Source: Peptococcaceae bacterium
Lineage (GTDB): Bacteria; Bacillota; Desulfitobacteriia; Desulfitobacteriales; Syntrophobotulaceae
Direction of reading: 5' to 3'
DNA: 64,000 bases
Assembly (NCBI GenBank): GCA_009783315.1
Contig: WRHI01000002.1
Span: 1-64,000, forward strand
A program made the translations under genes and the position numbers. This document shows positions 17,614 through 27,084 of the stretch, one piece after another; within the stretch, counting starts at the first letter, position 1; each line of letters opens with the position of its first letter. The notes under the pieces are model-generated. The model was not told the origin of the DNA, ran no database searches, and saw nothing but the letters and a program-made list of their open reading frames with translations.

Positions 17614-19407
17614 TCACTGCGATAAATATTTATTATAAATTCTGAAGTCATAAAAGGAGACCTTGGCATCCATCAGCAGAAGTCCCACACAACCTGAGGC
17701 AAACGTGTCGTCATTGAATCCGACTACCCAAACACTATTCCCATAGATATCGACTCTGTCTCCCTTCATGACAACTGAGATCGTCACCTCGTCTCCAAGG
17801 CCAACTCCAGGTATGATGTGACCTTTCAGATCCGGTCGATTGGCAAATCCATCACCGCCGGCGGGTATTCCCTTATTAACATTTAACATCATCCCCTTCT
17901 TTGTCCAACCCACAAAAACAACATATCCGCTCTGCCACTGATTCCCTGTGGTCTTTTGTCGAAGGATCAAAGCGGAGCAGAGATCGTCGGTATCAGGATT
18001 ACCGTTCAGTGTCAATTTTGTGAAAATGATTCCATCAGATACCACAGTGTCCTTAAGATGGGCGTATTTTGATTTTGCCGTGCCCGAGTCATGCACCAGT
18101 TTTCCTTCCTCACTTCTCCAGTTGTGATAATCAGCCGGGAACAAATCCCAGTTTTCAAGATCAGCGCAGGGATCCGAATAATTGGATAGACCAAAGAACT
18201 CATACAATGGCAGAAGGTTTTGAGCATTAGCCACACTATCGCCGGGATTCATAGTGCCGGTCTGATCAATATCAATCCGAACCGCCCCGCCCAGCAGCAC
18301 AACCAACACCAGGATCCCTATGGGAAAAACCCGGCCGCCGTGTTTGACTGTCGTCGCCATAATATTCTCAAAACGTTTTTGCAGTTCCTTTAGATTCCCT
18401 CTGCGCAGATTGGCGTCATGGCTGAAAGCCGTAGTCAGCACAGGCAGACGCGAGGTCGTGCCCGGCTTCACCGTAGACAGAATCGACTCGCCGTATTCTT
18501 TCCGGCGGGCAAGATCCTGCCCATGAATGACCAGCTCGTCACAAACCAGCTCCAGATCATGGCTGCTCGCGCGATTCATGATCCACACCAGAGGATTGAA
18601 CCAATGAACCGCGTTGGCCAGATCCGTCGCCAGCTTGTACCACAGATCACGACGCCGGCAGTGAGTCAGTTCATGACGGATGATATGCCCCAGCAGGCGG
18701 GGGTTGTACTCCTGCTCAGGCAGAACCAACACCGGATTGATCATTCCTGTAACAAAAGGACTTTGTACCGCCCGGCAGACCCTGATGGGCATATTCTTTT
18801 CGAAACCTGTCTCTTCCATAGCCTGACGGACGAAACGGGTTATGTCAACACTGTCGCAGGGCCGCCAGGCCTGGTGGAGCCAGGAACGGAACCGCAGAAT
18901 CGCGATCCCGCGCATACAGAGAAAGAAAACAGTTCCCAACAGCCACAACATAATGAGAACATCCAACAGCGACATACCGGATGGAATCCCGATACCAGAC
19001 AAAATCCCGTTAATTCCCGCGGTTTCGTCTGTCTCCGCCGAAAGAGGAACCCCTGTTCCAACAACCGTCAGACCTTCCGTCTGAATTGTTTCCGGAACCG
19101 GCGTAACGTCATCCGTCCCCTGATTCCGAAACGCCGGTTCAGACGCGGTCCTGCCGCCGGAAGCGCCATCAGCAGACCTACTGACGGCGGAATCCGGCAC
19201 AGAGAAGGTAAACAACGCCCAGCTCCCGGGCAGGGTCACCGGCAAAATAAGCCACAGGGCCAGAATCAGCCAGACATGATAACGCCACCGGGGGGAATAT
19301 CTTCTGCTCAACCACGGCGTCGCCGCCATAACCACGCCGATTAGCAGCCCGGCAATCAAAGAAACGGTAATGAATTTCAGAAAAAACATTTGTACAAGCT
19401 CCGGCAC
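17614..19407 (-). CDS. BlaR1/MecR1-like M56 metallopeptidase sensor with C-terminal ConA/LamG-like domain
   Basis: HIIRHELTHCRRRDLWYKLATDLANAVHWFNPLVWIMNRASSHDLELVCDELV (M56). C-terminal ~220 aa beta-rich (ENWDLFPADYHNWRSEEGKLVHD...VSFYDFRIYN), no beta-lactam sensor (SxxK/KTG) motifs seen. Confidence 0.88.
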   Translation of the reverse strand: MPELVQMFFLKFITVSLIAGLLIGVVMAATPWLSRRYSPRWRYHVWLILALWLILPVTLPGSWALFTFSVPDSAVSRSADGASGGRTASEPAFRNQGTDDVTPVPETIQTEGLTVVGTGVPLSAETDETAGINGILSGIGIPSGMSLLDVLIMLWLLGTVFFLCMRGIAILRFRSWLHQAWRPCDSVDITRFVRQAMEETGFEKNMPIRVCRAVQSPFVTGMINPVLVLPEQEYNPRLLGHIIRHELTHCRRRDLWYKLATDLANAVHWFNPLVWIMNRASSHDLELVCDELVIHGQDLARRKEYGESILSTVKPGTTSRLPVLTTAFSHDANLRRGNLKELQKRFENIMATTVKHGGRVFPIGILVLVVLLGGAVRIDIDQTGTMNPGDSVANAQNLLPLYEFFGLSNYSDPCADLENWDLFPADYHNWRSEEGKLVHDSGTAKSKYAHLKDTVVSDGIIFTKLTLNGNPDTDDLCSALILRQKTTGNQWQSGYVVFVGWTKKGMMLNVNKGIPAGGDGFANRPDLKGHIIPGVGLGDEVTISVVMKGDRVDIYGNSVWVVGFNDDTFASGCVGLLLMDAKVSFYDFRIYNKYLSQ

Positions 19408-19421
19408 AGGTTATCCCCCCC

Positions 19422-19820
19422 CTATTGATCCTCCTGATCCAGAACCTTACGCAGTTCGATGATATCCTGCTCATTCAGAGCGCCGCTTTTTGTCAGAGCC
19501 GTAACCATATTGGCGATGGAGTTGCCGAAAGCCTTCTTCAGGAACCTGCGGCCTTCCCATTCCCGGTATTCCTCACCCGAAATGGTAGCGGTATAGTAAT
19601 TGGTGGTGGTGGAACGATCACAATGGACGAACCCTTTTCTGCACAACCGGGCCAGCATGGTCATGACATTGGAAAGGGGCCAAGCGCGACCGGTCAGATG
19701 ATCCATGATAAAGGTGGAAGTCAAGGGACACCCTTCCGCCCAGAGCACTGTCATAAGATCCCATTCCGCTTCGCTCAGCGTCGGCTTTTTCCTGTCATCA
19801 TTCCCGGATCCGTTTAACAT
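19422..19820 (-). CDS. BlaI/MecI/CopY-family repressor
   Basis: LSEAEWDLMTVLWAEGCPLTSTFIMDHL...WPLSNVMTMLARLCRKGFV; start at MLNGSG. Confidence 0.93.
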   Translation of the reverse strand: MLNGSGNDDRKKPTLSEAEWDLMTVLWAEGCPLTSTFIMDHLTGRAWPLSNVMTMLARLCRKGFVHCDRSTTTNYYTATISGEEYREWEGRRFLKKAFGNSIANMVTALTKSGALNEQDIIELRKVLDQEDQ

Positions 19821-19848
19821 AAAGACTGCGCCCCCTTCGAATACTAAT

Positions 19849-19864
19849 TTACACACTTGTGCAA
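19849..19864. promoter_or_regulatory. Candidate BlaI-type operator TTACACA-CT-TGTGCAA
   Basis: inverted repeat ~29 bp upstream of the repressor start. Confidence 0.55.
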
Positions 19865-19979
19865 TAAGCATACCCTCACAAAGGAGTCTTGTCAACACTA
19901 TTAAGACCGATCTATACCATGAAATTAATTCCACAAATCCCAATTATGTAACTCTAATCCTCCACTTGAAATGCCTGAT

Positions 19980-20140
19980 ACCGTTCCCCAATTGCCCCTT
20001 GTCCCCATTGTCCATTGTCCATTGTCCCTTGTCCCAATTGCCCCTTGCCCATTGTCCCCCTTGTCCCTTGTCCCAATTGCCCCTTGTCCCCATTGTCCAT
20101 TGTCCATTGTCCATTGTCCATTGTCCCAATTGTCCCTTGT
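19980..20140. repeat. ~160-bp heptamer-derived repeat array (ATTGTCC / CCCCATTGTCC / CCCTTGTCCCAATTGC)
   Basis: read directly; between blaI-like and ABC transporter transcription units. Confidence 0.95.
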
Positions 20141-20953
20141 TCAAACTTTCCACTCCAGCAACTTCGACAAGAACTCAGCCAACGCCGCCGTTGCAGGCTT
20201 CGCAAAAACCTCCTTGCTCGCCCCATACTCCATTATCCTGCCCTCACACAAAAACGCGACCTTCTCACAGGCATGCAACGCAAATCCCATTTCATGGGTA
20301 GCGATGATAAAAGACAAGTTCTCCTTTTTCAGTTCACGGATCATATTCAAAACTTCGGTGGTATACTCAGGATCAAGGGCGGAAGTAGGCTCATCCAGCA
20401 GCAACATCCCCGGTTTGGGCGCCACAGCCCTGGCAATAGCTATGCGCTGTTTTTGCCCGCCGGAAAGCTGAGACGGCTTCTTATCCGCCTCCTGAATCAA
20501 ACCGAAACGCTCAAGCAGTTCATGAGCCCTCGCCCTCGCTCGCTCTCCGGCAAAACCATGGACTTTGATCAACGGCAAAGTGATGTTCTCCCACGCGCTC
20601 AAATGGGAAAAAAGACCTCCCTGCTGAAAAACAAACCCGATCTTTTTCCGGTAATTCTCATGGTCAACCGCCCTGTGACCGTCAACAACCGCTGTTCCGC
20701 CCGACGCGGGAATAAGACCGCCCAGAATCCGCAGCAGCGTCGACTTCCCGCAGCCGGAACGGCCAATAAGCGCCAAGGTTTTGATATCATCATCAAAGTT
20801 AATATCCCGCAAAACATAAGTCTTCTGATCATGACCGCGGCTATAATCATAATCGGGATCGGCGCCGCTATGACCGGAACGTCCGGCGCGCCCGGCGCGC
20901 CCCGATAAATCAAAGGTTTTCCACAGGCCCCGCATTTCAAGACGCAAAAGCAA
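20141..20953 (-). CDS. Polar amino-acid ABC transporter ATP-binding protein
   Basis: GRSGCGKSTLLR, LSGGQKQRIAIARA, LLLDEPTSALDPE. Confidence 0.93.
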   Translation of the reverse strand: MLLRLEMRGLWKTFDLSGRAGRAGRSGHSGADPDYDYSRGHDQKTYVLRDINFDDDIKTLALIGRSGCGKSTLLRILGGLIPASGGTAVVDGHRAVDHENYRKKIGFVFQQGGLFSHLSAWENITLPLIKVHGFAGERARARAHELLERFGLIQEADKKPSQLSGGQKQRIAIARAVAPKPGMLLLDEPTSALDPEYTTEVLNMIRELKKENLSFIIATHEMGFALHACEKVAFLCEGRIMEYGASKEVFAKPATAALAEFLSKLLEWKV

Positions 20954-21710
20954 ACCTCCGTTCCAACTGTTTGCTCATCAGCGAAACCGGAAGGGTCAGC
21001 AATAAATACAACACCCCCAGAAACAGGTAACATTCAAACAGCTTGAAATTCACGGCACTGATTTCCCGCATCGTTTGCGTCAGTTCAATCACCGCAATAA
21101 CAGACAACAGCGATGAATCCTTGATAATAGACGCAAACTGTCCTGTCAGCGCCGGCAGCGTCCTGGCCACAAGCTGCGGCAGAATCACCAAACTAACGGT
21201 CTGCCTCCGGGTAAACCCCACCGCTTTAGCCGCTTCCAGCTGTGTCTCGTCCATAGACAGCAGACTGCCCCGGATGATTTCCGAGATATAGGCGCCCTCA
21301 AAGATCGAAAGAATCAGCACGCCGCAGACAAACCGGTTTTCGATCCCCAAGGCTGTGCCCACGATATAGAAGAAAAGATAAATCTGCATAATCAAAGGCG
21401 TCCCACGGATAAAAGTCACATACAACTTAGCCAGATAACGCAGAATCAAGACTCTGGCTGACTGGGCGGCAGCGCTGACAATTCCCAGAAACAAGCTGAC
21501 CACCATGCTGGCCAGGCTGAGGCCAACCGTCATCAAGAACCCGGCCCACAACCTGCCCCGCAAAGCCGGTAAAAACGAGAAATCAAAGGCAACCCCGATT
21601 CTGGAAAGGGCAAGCCAAAACAACACCACTAAAGCAACACACAAAAGCAGCAAATTAAACGCGGCTTTCAAGGGATGGTTTTTCTCTGTATCCGAAACGA
21701 ATATGCCCAT
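20937..21710 (-). CDS. Polar amino-acid ABC transporter permease (HisM/GlnP type)
   Basis: FIRGTPLIMQIYLFFYIV, EGAYISEIIRGSLLSMDETQLEAAKAVGFT. Confidence 0.95.
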   Translation of the reverse strand: MGIFVSDTEKNHPLKAAFNLLLLCVALVVLFWLALSRIGVAFDFSFLPALRGRLWAGFLMTVGLSLASMVVSLFLGIVSAAAQSARVLILRYLAKLYVTFIRGTPLIMQIYLFFYIVGTALGIENRFVCGVLILSIFEGAYISEIIRGSLLSMDETQLEAAKAVGFTRRQTVSLVILPQLVARTLPALTGQFASIIKDSSLLSVIAVIELTQTMREISAVNFKLFECYLFLGVLYLLLTLPVSLMSKQLERRFAFAS

Positions 21711-21717
21711 AGCTCTC

Positions 21718-22533
21718 CTAATGGTTCAAATCAAAAAACCACTGAAACCCCAATTCCGTAAAAGCTTTCTTTTCTTCTTTCAGATGCTTGTCCGTCAGCG
21801 CGTCAAAACCGCCTTCCGCGGTATACTTCTTGATGAAGAGATTAATGTCATCCAAGAGCCCCGTGTCACCCTTCTTCACAGCAACCCCCCAGGGCTCAAC
21901 ATCCTGAAAGGGAATATAGACCGCCACAGTCGTATCCGGATGGTTCTGATTGTTCCGATAAATAGTCAGCTGATCATACAAAAACCCATCGGCTTTCCCT
22001 TGCGCCACTTCAACCACGCAAGCGCTCTCATCAGCCAAAACGATAACCTCCGCGTTTTTCAGGTTATCCAGCGCGTACAAATGTCCTGTTGAACCGGTCT
22101 TGACCGCAACCTTTTTGCCCGGCTGATTCAAATCATCGATGCCCGCAATGCCGGAATCCTTGTTAGCCAGAATAGCCAGCAAAGAATTGGCGTACGGATC
22201 AGAAAAATCAACCTCCTGCCGGCGCGCCTCCGTAATGGTCATTGACGAAACCACAATATGGGCCTTCCCGGTTTGCAACGACGGAATTAAGCCGTCCCAG
22301 GCGGTGTTAACGATCTCTACCTCCCTGCCCAAATATGCGCCCAACGCTTTCACGAAATCGACGCTGACCCCGGCAGGGTTTCCCGCGTCATCTTTGGTTT
22401 CAAAAGGGGGATAAGCCAATTCCATAGCCACAATCAGCTTATCGCTTGTCTGCTGGCAACCTGTCAAAGAGCCAACACCCAGCACAACTAAGCAACTGAT
22501 AACCAATACAGCAAACAGTCTTTTCATCCTCAA
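21718..22533 (-). CDS. Amino-acid ABC transporter substrate-binding lipoprotein
   Basis: lipobox LTGCQQ; YPPFETKDDAGNPAGVSVDF; TWDGLIPSLQTGK-like motifs. Confidence 0.94.
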   Translation of the reverse strand: MRMKRLFAVLVISCLVVLGVGSLTGCQQTSDKLIVAMELAYPPFETKDDAGNPAGVSVDFVKALGAYLGREVEIVNTAWDGLIPSLQTGKAHIVVSSMTITEARRQEVDFSDPYANSLLAILANKDSGIAGIDDLNQPGKKVAVKTGSTGHLYALDNLKNAEVIVLADESACVVEVAQGKADGFLYDQLTIYRNNQNHPDTTVAVYIPFQDVEPWGVAVKKGDTGLLDDINLFIKKYTAEGGFDALTDKHLKEEKKAFTELGFQWFFDLNH

Positions 22534-23258
22534 ATCTCCTTTTTCATTGATATTAGGCTAACCATCTTCACAACAAAAATCAGCGCGGAACTTAATACCA
22601 CAACCAAAATGGCTTGGACAAGAATATACCAGAAATAATGATAATCCATCAACCCCGCCAGAGGGTTGCCGACGCCATACCGCAGCAACATAAAATCCTG
22701 ATCGGTAATGGTGTTCACAACAACAGCGATAACCGCGAAGAACAGAACAAAACCCAACGTGTTCCCTGTATCCCGGTAACGGGGAACATAATACCGGCTG
22801 TAAGCGAGATAAGCGCTGTACCAGACCATAATGCCGTGATAGATGAAACTAATAATGGGAAGAACACTCGCCTCGCTAAGCCAAGGAGCATCGGCAGGCC
22901 CCAAAATGTTAGTGGGCAGGATAAGAGCGATCAACCCGGCCAAAATACCGCCGGCAAAAGCAAAAGGCAAAAGCATCCGGGATAATTGTTTGTCGGGCCA
23001 AAAAGCGATAATCGGATAGATGTATAGCATCAGACTGCAAAAATTCAACGGGAAATAATAGAAGGTCAACGCGCCATGAAGAAACAAGTACAGATATTTT
23101 GCCAGCTCCATAACAACCAGCAAAATAGCCCCGGCCTTAAGCACAAGGCCAATCCCCTTCGCTCTCTCAACCCTCTTGCTGATCAGGCAGAAACAGACAA
23201 TCATAACTGCCACCCAGATCAACCCAACAATATGCTTTGCAGAAAAAAGTCCTTCCAC
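22530..23258 (-). CDS. YwaF/TIGR02206-like integral membrane protein
   Basis: 6-7 TM helices; FYYFPLNFCSLMLYIYPI, overall YwaF-like pattern. Confidence 0.65.
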   Translation of the reverse strand: MEGLFSAKHIVGLIWVAVMIVCFCLISKRVERAKGIGLVLKAGAILLVVMELAKYLYLFLHGALTFYYFPLNFCSLMLYIYPIIAFWPDKQLSRMLLPFAFAGGILAGLIALILPTNILGPADAPWLSEASVLPIISFIYHGIMVWYSAYLAYSRYYVPRYRDTGNTLGFVLFFAVIAVVVNTITDQDFMLLRYGVGNPLAGLMDYHYFWYILVQAILVVVLSSALIFVVKMVSLISMKKEI

Positions 23259-23318
23259 TGAAAAAGCTCCCCGCTCATTTGTTCAAGAATCGATGATCAG
23301 AAGCACCTCCAAAGGGCG

Positions 23319-23359
23319 CTAGTACTCCGTCAAGTCCAAATCACTTGGCGGAGTACTAG
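23319..23359. repeat. Short CTAG-ended inverted repeat CTAGTACTCCGTCAAGT-ccaaatc-ACTTGGCGGAGTACTAG (MITE-like remnant and/or terminator)
   Basis: 17-bp arms with one T-G pair, followed by TTTTT; same CTAGTACTC termini as 33910..34075. Confidence 0.85.
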
Positions 23360-24723
23360 TTTTTAAAACTATGCACAGGCGCCGGAATGCGCCCTCCCCG
23401 CTTGACAAAAGCCGCGCACCCAAAAGGGTTGACCGCCATAACGGGAGCATACCCCAGCAAACCACCGAACTCCACAGTATCGTTAACACCCTTACCCGCA
23501 ACCGGAATCAAACGCACAGCCGTCGTTTTGTTATTAATCATGCCAATGGCCATCTCATCGGCAATAATGCCGGCAATCGCCTCCGCCGTCGTATCGCCCG
23601 GAACAGCAATCATATCAAGTCCCACCGAACAAACGCAGGTCATCGCCTCCAATTTCTCCAAAGTCAGAGCTCCCGCCCGGACAGCTTCAATCATACCTCG
23701 ATCTTCGCTGACCGGAATGAAGGCCCCGCTCAACCCGCCGACATAAGAAGACGCCATAATACCGCCTTTCTTGATGTTGTCATTAAGCAAAGCCACCGCC
23801 GCCGTCGTACCGGGCGCTCCCGGATGTTCAAGACCCATCTCACAAAGAATCTCCGCCACAGAATCCCCCCGCTCCGGCGTCGGCGCCAGAGACAAATCAA
23901 TGATCCCAAAGGGAACTTGCAACCGGGCAGAAGCTTCCTGAGCCACAAGCTGACCCACACGCGTAATTTTGAAGGCCGTACGCTTAATGGTTTCGCAGAG
24001 GTTCTCAAAATCGCCTCCCCGAACCTCCTCCAGCGCCTTTTTAACAACACCGGGACCGCTCACGCCCACATTGATGACACAATCCCTCTCCCCCACCCCA
24101 TGAAAAGCCCCAGCCATAAAAGGATTATCCTCCACCGCGTTACAAAACACCACAAACTTAGCGCAAGCGATAGAAGACCGCTCCCGGGTCAACTCGGCCA
24201 TCTCCTTAATAACAACGCCCATTTTGACAACAGCGTCCATATTGATGCCATTACGACTGGCAGCCACATTAACGCTGGCACAAACGCGCTCCGTTTGGCT
24301 CAAGGCAGGCGCGATCGAATCGATCAACACCGCGTCGCTTTCCGTATACCCTTTATGAACAAGGGCGGAAAACCCGCCGATAAAATTAACGCCAACTTCC
24401 TTCGCCGCCCTATCCAAAGTCTCAGCCACCGCCACATAAGAAGAAGCCCGGCAGCCTGCCGCCGCCAAAGCAACAGGCGTCACAGCAATACGCTTGTTCA
24501 CAATAGGAATACCAAACTGGCGGCTGATCTCATCACCGGTTCGCACCAGATGTTCAGCCTTCCGGGTAATCTTATCATAAATCTTCGCCATGAAACGCCC
24601 CAAATCAGCGTCAGCGCAACTCAATAAATCAATGCCCATGGTAATAGTACGAACATCAAGATTATATTCATCAATCATTCTATTGGTCTCAAGCACTTCG
24701 CCATGAGAAACATGTGAAATCAT
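23356..24723 (-). CDS. PFL family protein (DUF711/UPF0210)
   Basis: [24 protein letters not shown]..., [13 protein letters not shown]-like, [43 protein letters not shown]. Confidence 0.93.
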   Translation of the reverse strand: MISHVSHGEVLETNRMIDEYNLDVRTITMGIDLLSCADADLGRFMAKIYDKITRKAEHLVRTGDEISRQFGIPIVNKRIAVTPVALAAAGCRASSYVAVAETLDRAAKEVGVNFIGGFSALVHKGYTESDAVLIDSIAPALSQTERVCASVNVAASRNGINMDAVVKMGVVIKEMAELTRERSSIACAKFVVFCNAVEDNPFMAGAFHGVGERDCVINVGVSGPGVVKKALEEVRGGDFENLCETIKRTAFKITRVGQLVAQEASARLQVPFGIIDLSLAPTPERGDSVAEILCEMGLEHPGAPGTTAAVALLNDNIKKGGIMASSYVGGLSGAFIPVSEDRGMIEAVRAGALTLEKLEAMTCVCSVGLDMIAVPGDTTAEAIAGIIADEMAIGMINNKTTAVRLIPVAGKGVNDTVEFGGLLGYAPVMAVNPFGCAAFVKRGGRIPAPVHSFKN

Positions 24724-24747
24724 AATAACGGCTCCTATTATCCCTTC

Positions 24748-24856
24748 CCCATTATCAATTGTCAGATATCAGCAAGTTGCTCCTGCTCATGTTGTTGTCC
24801 CCATTGTCAATTTGTCCACAGGCCGAAGGATATCAGCCCTGTCAATTGTCAATTGC
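24748..24856. repeat. Dispersed boundary element, copy C: ...ccattgtcaatttgtccaCAGGCCGAAGGATATCAGCCCTGtcaattgtcaattgc
   Basis: inverse orientation of copies A and B; conserved GGATATCAGCC core. Confidence 0.8.
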
Positions 24857-25125
24857 TAAACCCTATGCATACTGTTAAAAATATCCTCATGTTGGATTCG
24901 AATGACATAGCAAATCTCTTGCCCCAACCGTTCCAGCCCCGTGGCAATATCGTCAAAGGCGGCTCCGGCCGCCGCCAGATCAACGATCATAACCATATTG
25001 AGATATTCCCCAATAACCGTTTGAGAAATATCCAGAATATTAATGCTCTGCTCAGCCAGGTAAGTACACACCTTGCCGATCACACCAAGGCGATCCTTTC
25101 CCGTCATAGTGATAACAGCCTTCAC
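24856..25125 (-). CDS. ACT domain-containing protein (UPF0237)
   Basis: MKAVITMTGKDRLGVIGKVCTYLAEQSINILDISQT; adjacent to DUF711 partner as commonly observed. Confidence 0.93.
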   Translation of the reverse strand: MKAVITMTGKDRLGVIGKVCTYLAEQSINILDISQTVIGEYLNMVMIVDLAAAGAAFDDIATGLERLGQEICYVIRIQHEDIFNSMHRV

Positions 25126-25156
25126 GGGCGTCCCTCCCCTTCAGACAAATTGGCGG

Positions 25157-26641
25157 CTACATCATTATCTTCTTAGGATTCAATCGCGTCGTATACACAA
25201 TCGGCGCCAGCGTCGAAAGACAAACCGTCCCAAGACCAACCGCAAAGAACAAAAACACGGTCACCCAATTCAGCGACACCGCATAATTCTGCAACAGATC
25301 ATCACTGGAAATATCGCTTCGATACCCCATCCTGTCCAGCTCGGTGAACATCACAGAGCGACCATATATATCATCTATTGACGCCTGCTCCGCCGCGATT
25401 TGATCAATCAATATCCATTCCGAAATGACACCGGCCAGAATATTGCCGGTAAACAACGAAAGGGTAATCGCCAGCACCGCCACAACGATCACCTCCAAAA
25501 CAATCTGACCAGCCACCTTACTCTTTCTTTCACCCAAAGACAGATAAATACCGATTTCACGCTTACGATCTCTCAGAAACAAGGTAATCACAAGGCTCAG
25601 GATAATAAGCGCGGCCACCACAGCCGTATAAAGAATGATCACCGCAATACTCTGGAAGGATCTCATGGGCGCGGCCACCTGATCAAAAGACCCGGCGGTA
25701 TCAATCACTGTAAAATAATCCGGCGTTAGAGCTTGAACTTCAGCTTTAAATTTTTCGAGATCCAGCGGATCATGCAACACATACAAAGGTTCATAATACG
25801 AATAAGAATACTTAGCTCTTTCCGGATCCAATTTGACCTCTTCATTGAACTGAAAAGCGGCGATCTCATTGGCGACCCGGTTAGAAACGTAGATCCTGTT
25901 CTCCACCTCAGTATCAATCCACTGAAAATCCATCATCCCGTTATCTTCCCGAACTTGCTTCACCGGCTCAAAAAGACCGATGATTTCGAACTCGTACATT
26001 TGGGACGCCGCCACAGGTCTTTCGCCCATCATCCCATCCGGTCCCCATACAATTGGCTCGTCACTCAGCTCATAAATCTTACTCTCCAGAGACATCTTAG
26101 AACCCACAGACAAATTATTTTCGTTCGCAAAATTCTGCGAAACCATCGCCGTGAATGTCAGGTTTCTCATCTCATCTTCACCGAAGACGCGGCCCGCAAC
26201 AAGCTCGATTCTCCCTTCCTGCAAATCAATCAGATCCGGATTGTTGACGCCTTTCAAGCCGAAATAGGCGAACCCCATCATTTGACCGCCGCTCGCATCA
26301 TAGCTTTGCAGCGAATCACTTTCCAAAGACACCATAGTTGAATAATCAAAGCTCTTCACATAAGACAAAGCGCCAATCTTCTCAATCACTTCAACGGAAA
26401 GAGGCTCCGGAACAAACTCAGGAGTTCGCTTTAAAGCAGCCATTAGAACACTCTGATCATAAGAAACCATTGTCACCGGACTCATCTTGGCGCGCAGATT
26501 GCTCTCCGTGTTCTCAACAGCCTGCCGGATAGAGATCGCCCCGGCAATAATAATTCCCAAGACAAAAACAAGCGCCAGAAGAATCAAAGCCTTCCCCGGC
26601 TTCCTGATTACGCTGGTAACACCTCTTTTTATAAAATTCAT
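25157..26641 (-). CDS. FtsX/MacB-like ABC transporter permease
   Basis: N-terminal TM, large extracytoplasmic domain, C-terminal FtsX core FLRDRKREIGIYLSLGERKSKVAGQIVLEV. Confidence 0.88.
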   Translation of the reverse strand: MNFIKRGVTSVIRKPGKALILLALVFVLGIIIAGAISIRQAVENTESNLRAKMSPVTMVSYDQSVLMAALKRTPEFVPEPLSVEVIEKIGALSYVKSFDYSTMVSLESDSLQSYDASGGQMMGFAYFGLKGVNNPDLIDLQEGRIELVAGRVFGEDEMRNLTFTAMVSQNFANENNLSVGSKMSLESKIYELSDEPIVWGPDGMMGERPVAASQMYEFEIIGLFEPVKQVREDNGMMDFQWIDTEVENRIYVSNRVANEIAAFQFNEEVKLDPERAKYSYSYYEPLYVLHDPLDLEKFKAEVQALTPDYFTVIDTAGSFDQVAAPMRSFQSIAVIILYTAVVAALIILSLVITLFLRDRKREIGIYLSLGERKSKVAGQIVLEVIVVAVLAITLSLFTGNILAGVISEWILIDQIAAEQASIDDIYGRSVMFTELDRMGYRSDISSDDLLQNYAVSLNWVTVFLFFAVGLGTVCLSTLAPIVYTTRLNPKKIMM

Positions 26642-26658
26642 ACAAAAACCCCCACAGA

Positions 26659-26988
26659 TCAAAGGCAGCCATCAATGAATTGTTTCAGAACCGCTTTATT
26701 CTTAGGCCCAATCAACTGCTCCACAACCGCGCCGTTACGAAAAACCGCAAAAGTCGGAATCGTCATAACATCATACTGCTGAGCAATCGAACTATGAGCA
26801 TCCGTATCCAACTTCCCAAAAGTCAGCTTCCCCGCGTACTCCTCCGCCAACGCCTCATAAGCGGGCGCAATCATACGACAAGGCGGACACCAAGTCGCCC
26901 AAAAATCAACGATAACCGAACCAGAAGCCTGCAACACTTCCGCATCCCAATTTTCTGCTGTCAAGACCTTAAGATTTTCGCCGGCCAT
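26659..26988 (-). CDS. Thioredoxin-fold protein, WCPPC active site
   Basis: VIVDFWATWCPPCRMIAPAYEALAEEY...IPTFAVFRNG. Confidence 0.94.
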   Translation of the reverse strand: MAGENLKVLTAENWDAEVLQASGSVIVDFWATWCPPCRMIAPAYEALAEEYAGKLTFGKLDTDAHSSIAQQYDVMTIPTFAVFRNGAVVEQLIGPKNKAVLKQFIDGCL

Positions 26989-27084
26989 AAAAATACTCCT
27001 TTCATCTCATCCAACTTGATTTTCCCACACGCCTCATCCACTCTGTTTCATCCCATCATTTCCAACCCATCAGTATCAATCGCC

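Noticed and set aside
18418-19344. 308-aa plus-strand ORF
   Set aside because: Antisense to the M56 sensor gene.
19980-20140. Possible CRISPR array
   Set aside because: No 23-40-bp direct repeats with unique spacers; it is a degenerate 7-bp tandem array, and no cas genes are present.
23371-24627. 418-aa plus-strand ORF
   Set aside because: Antisense to the DUF711 gene; His/Arg/Asn-rich shadow ORF.
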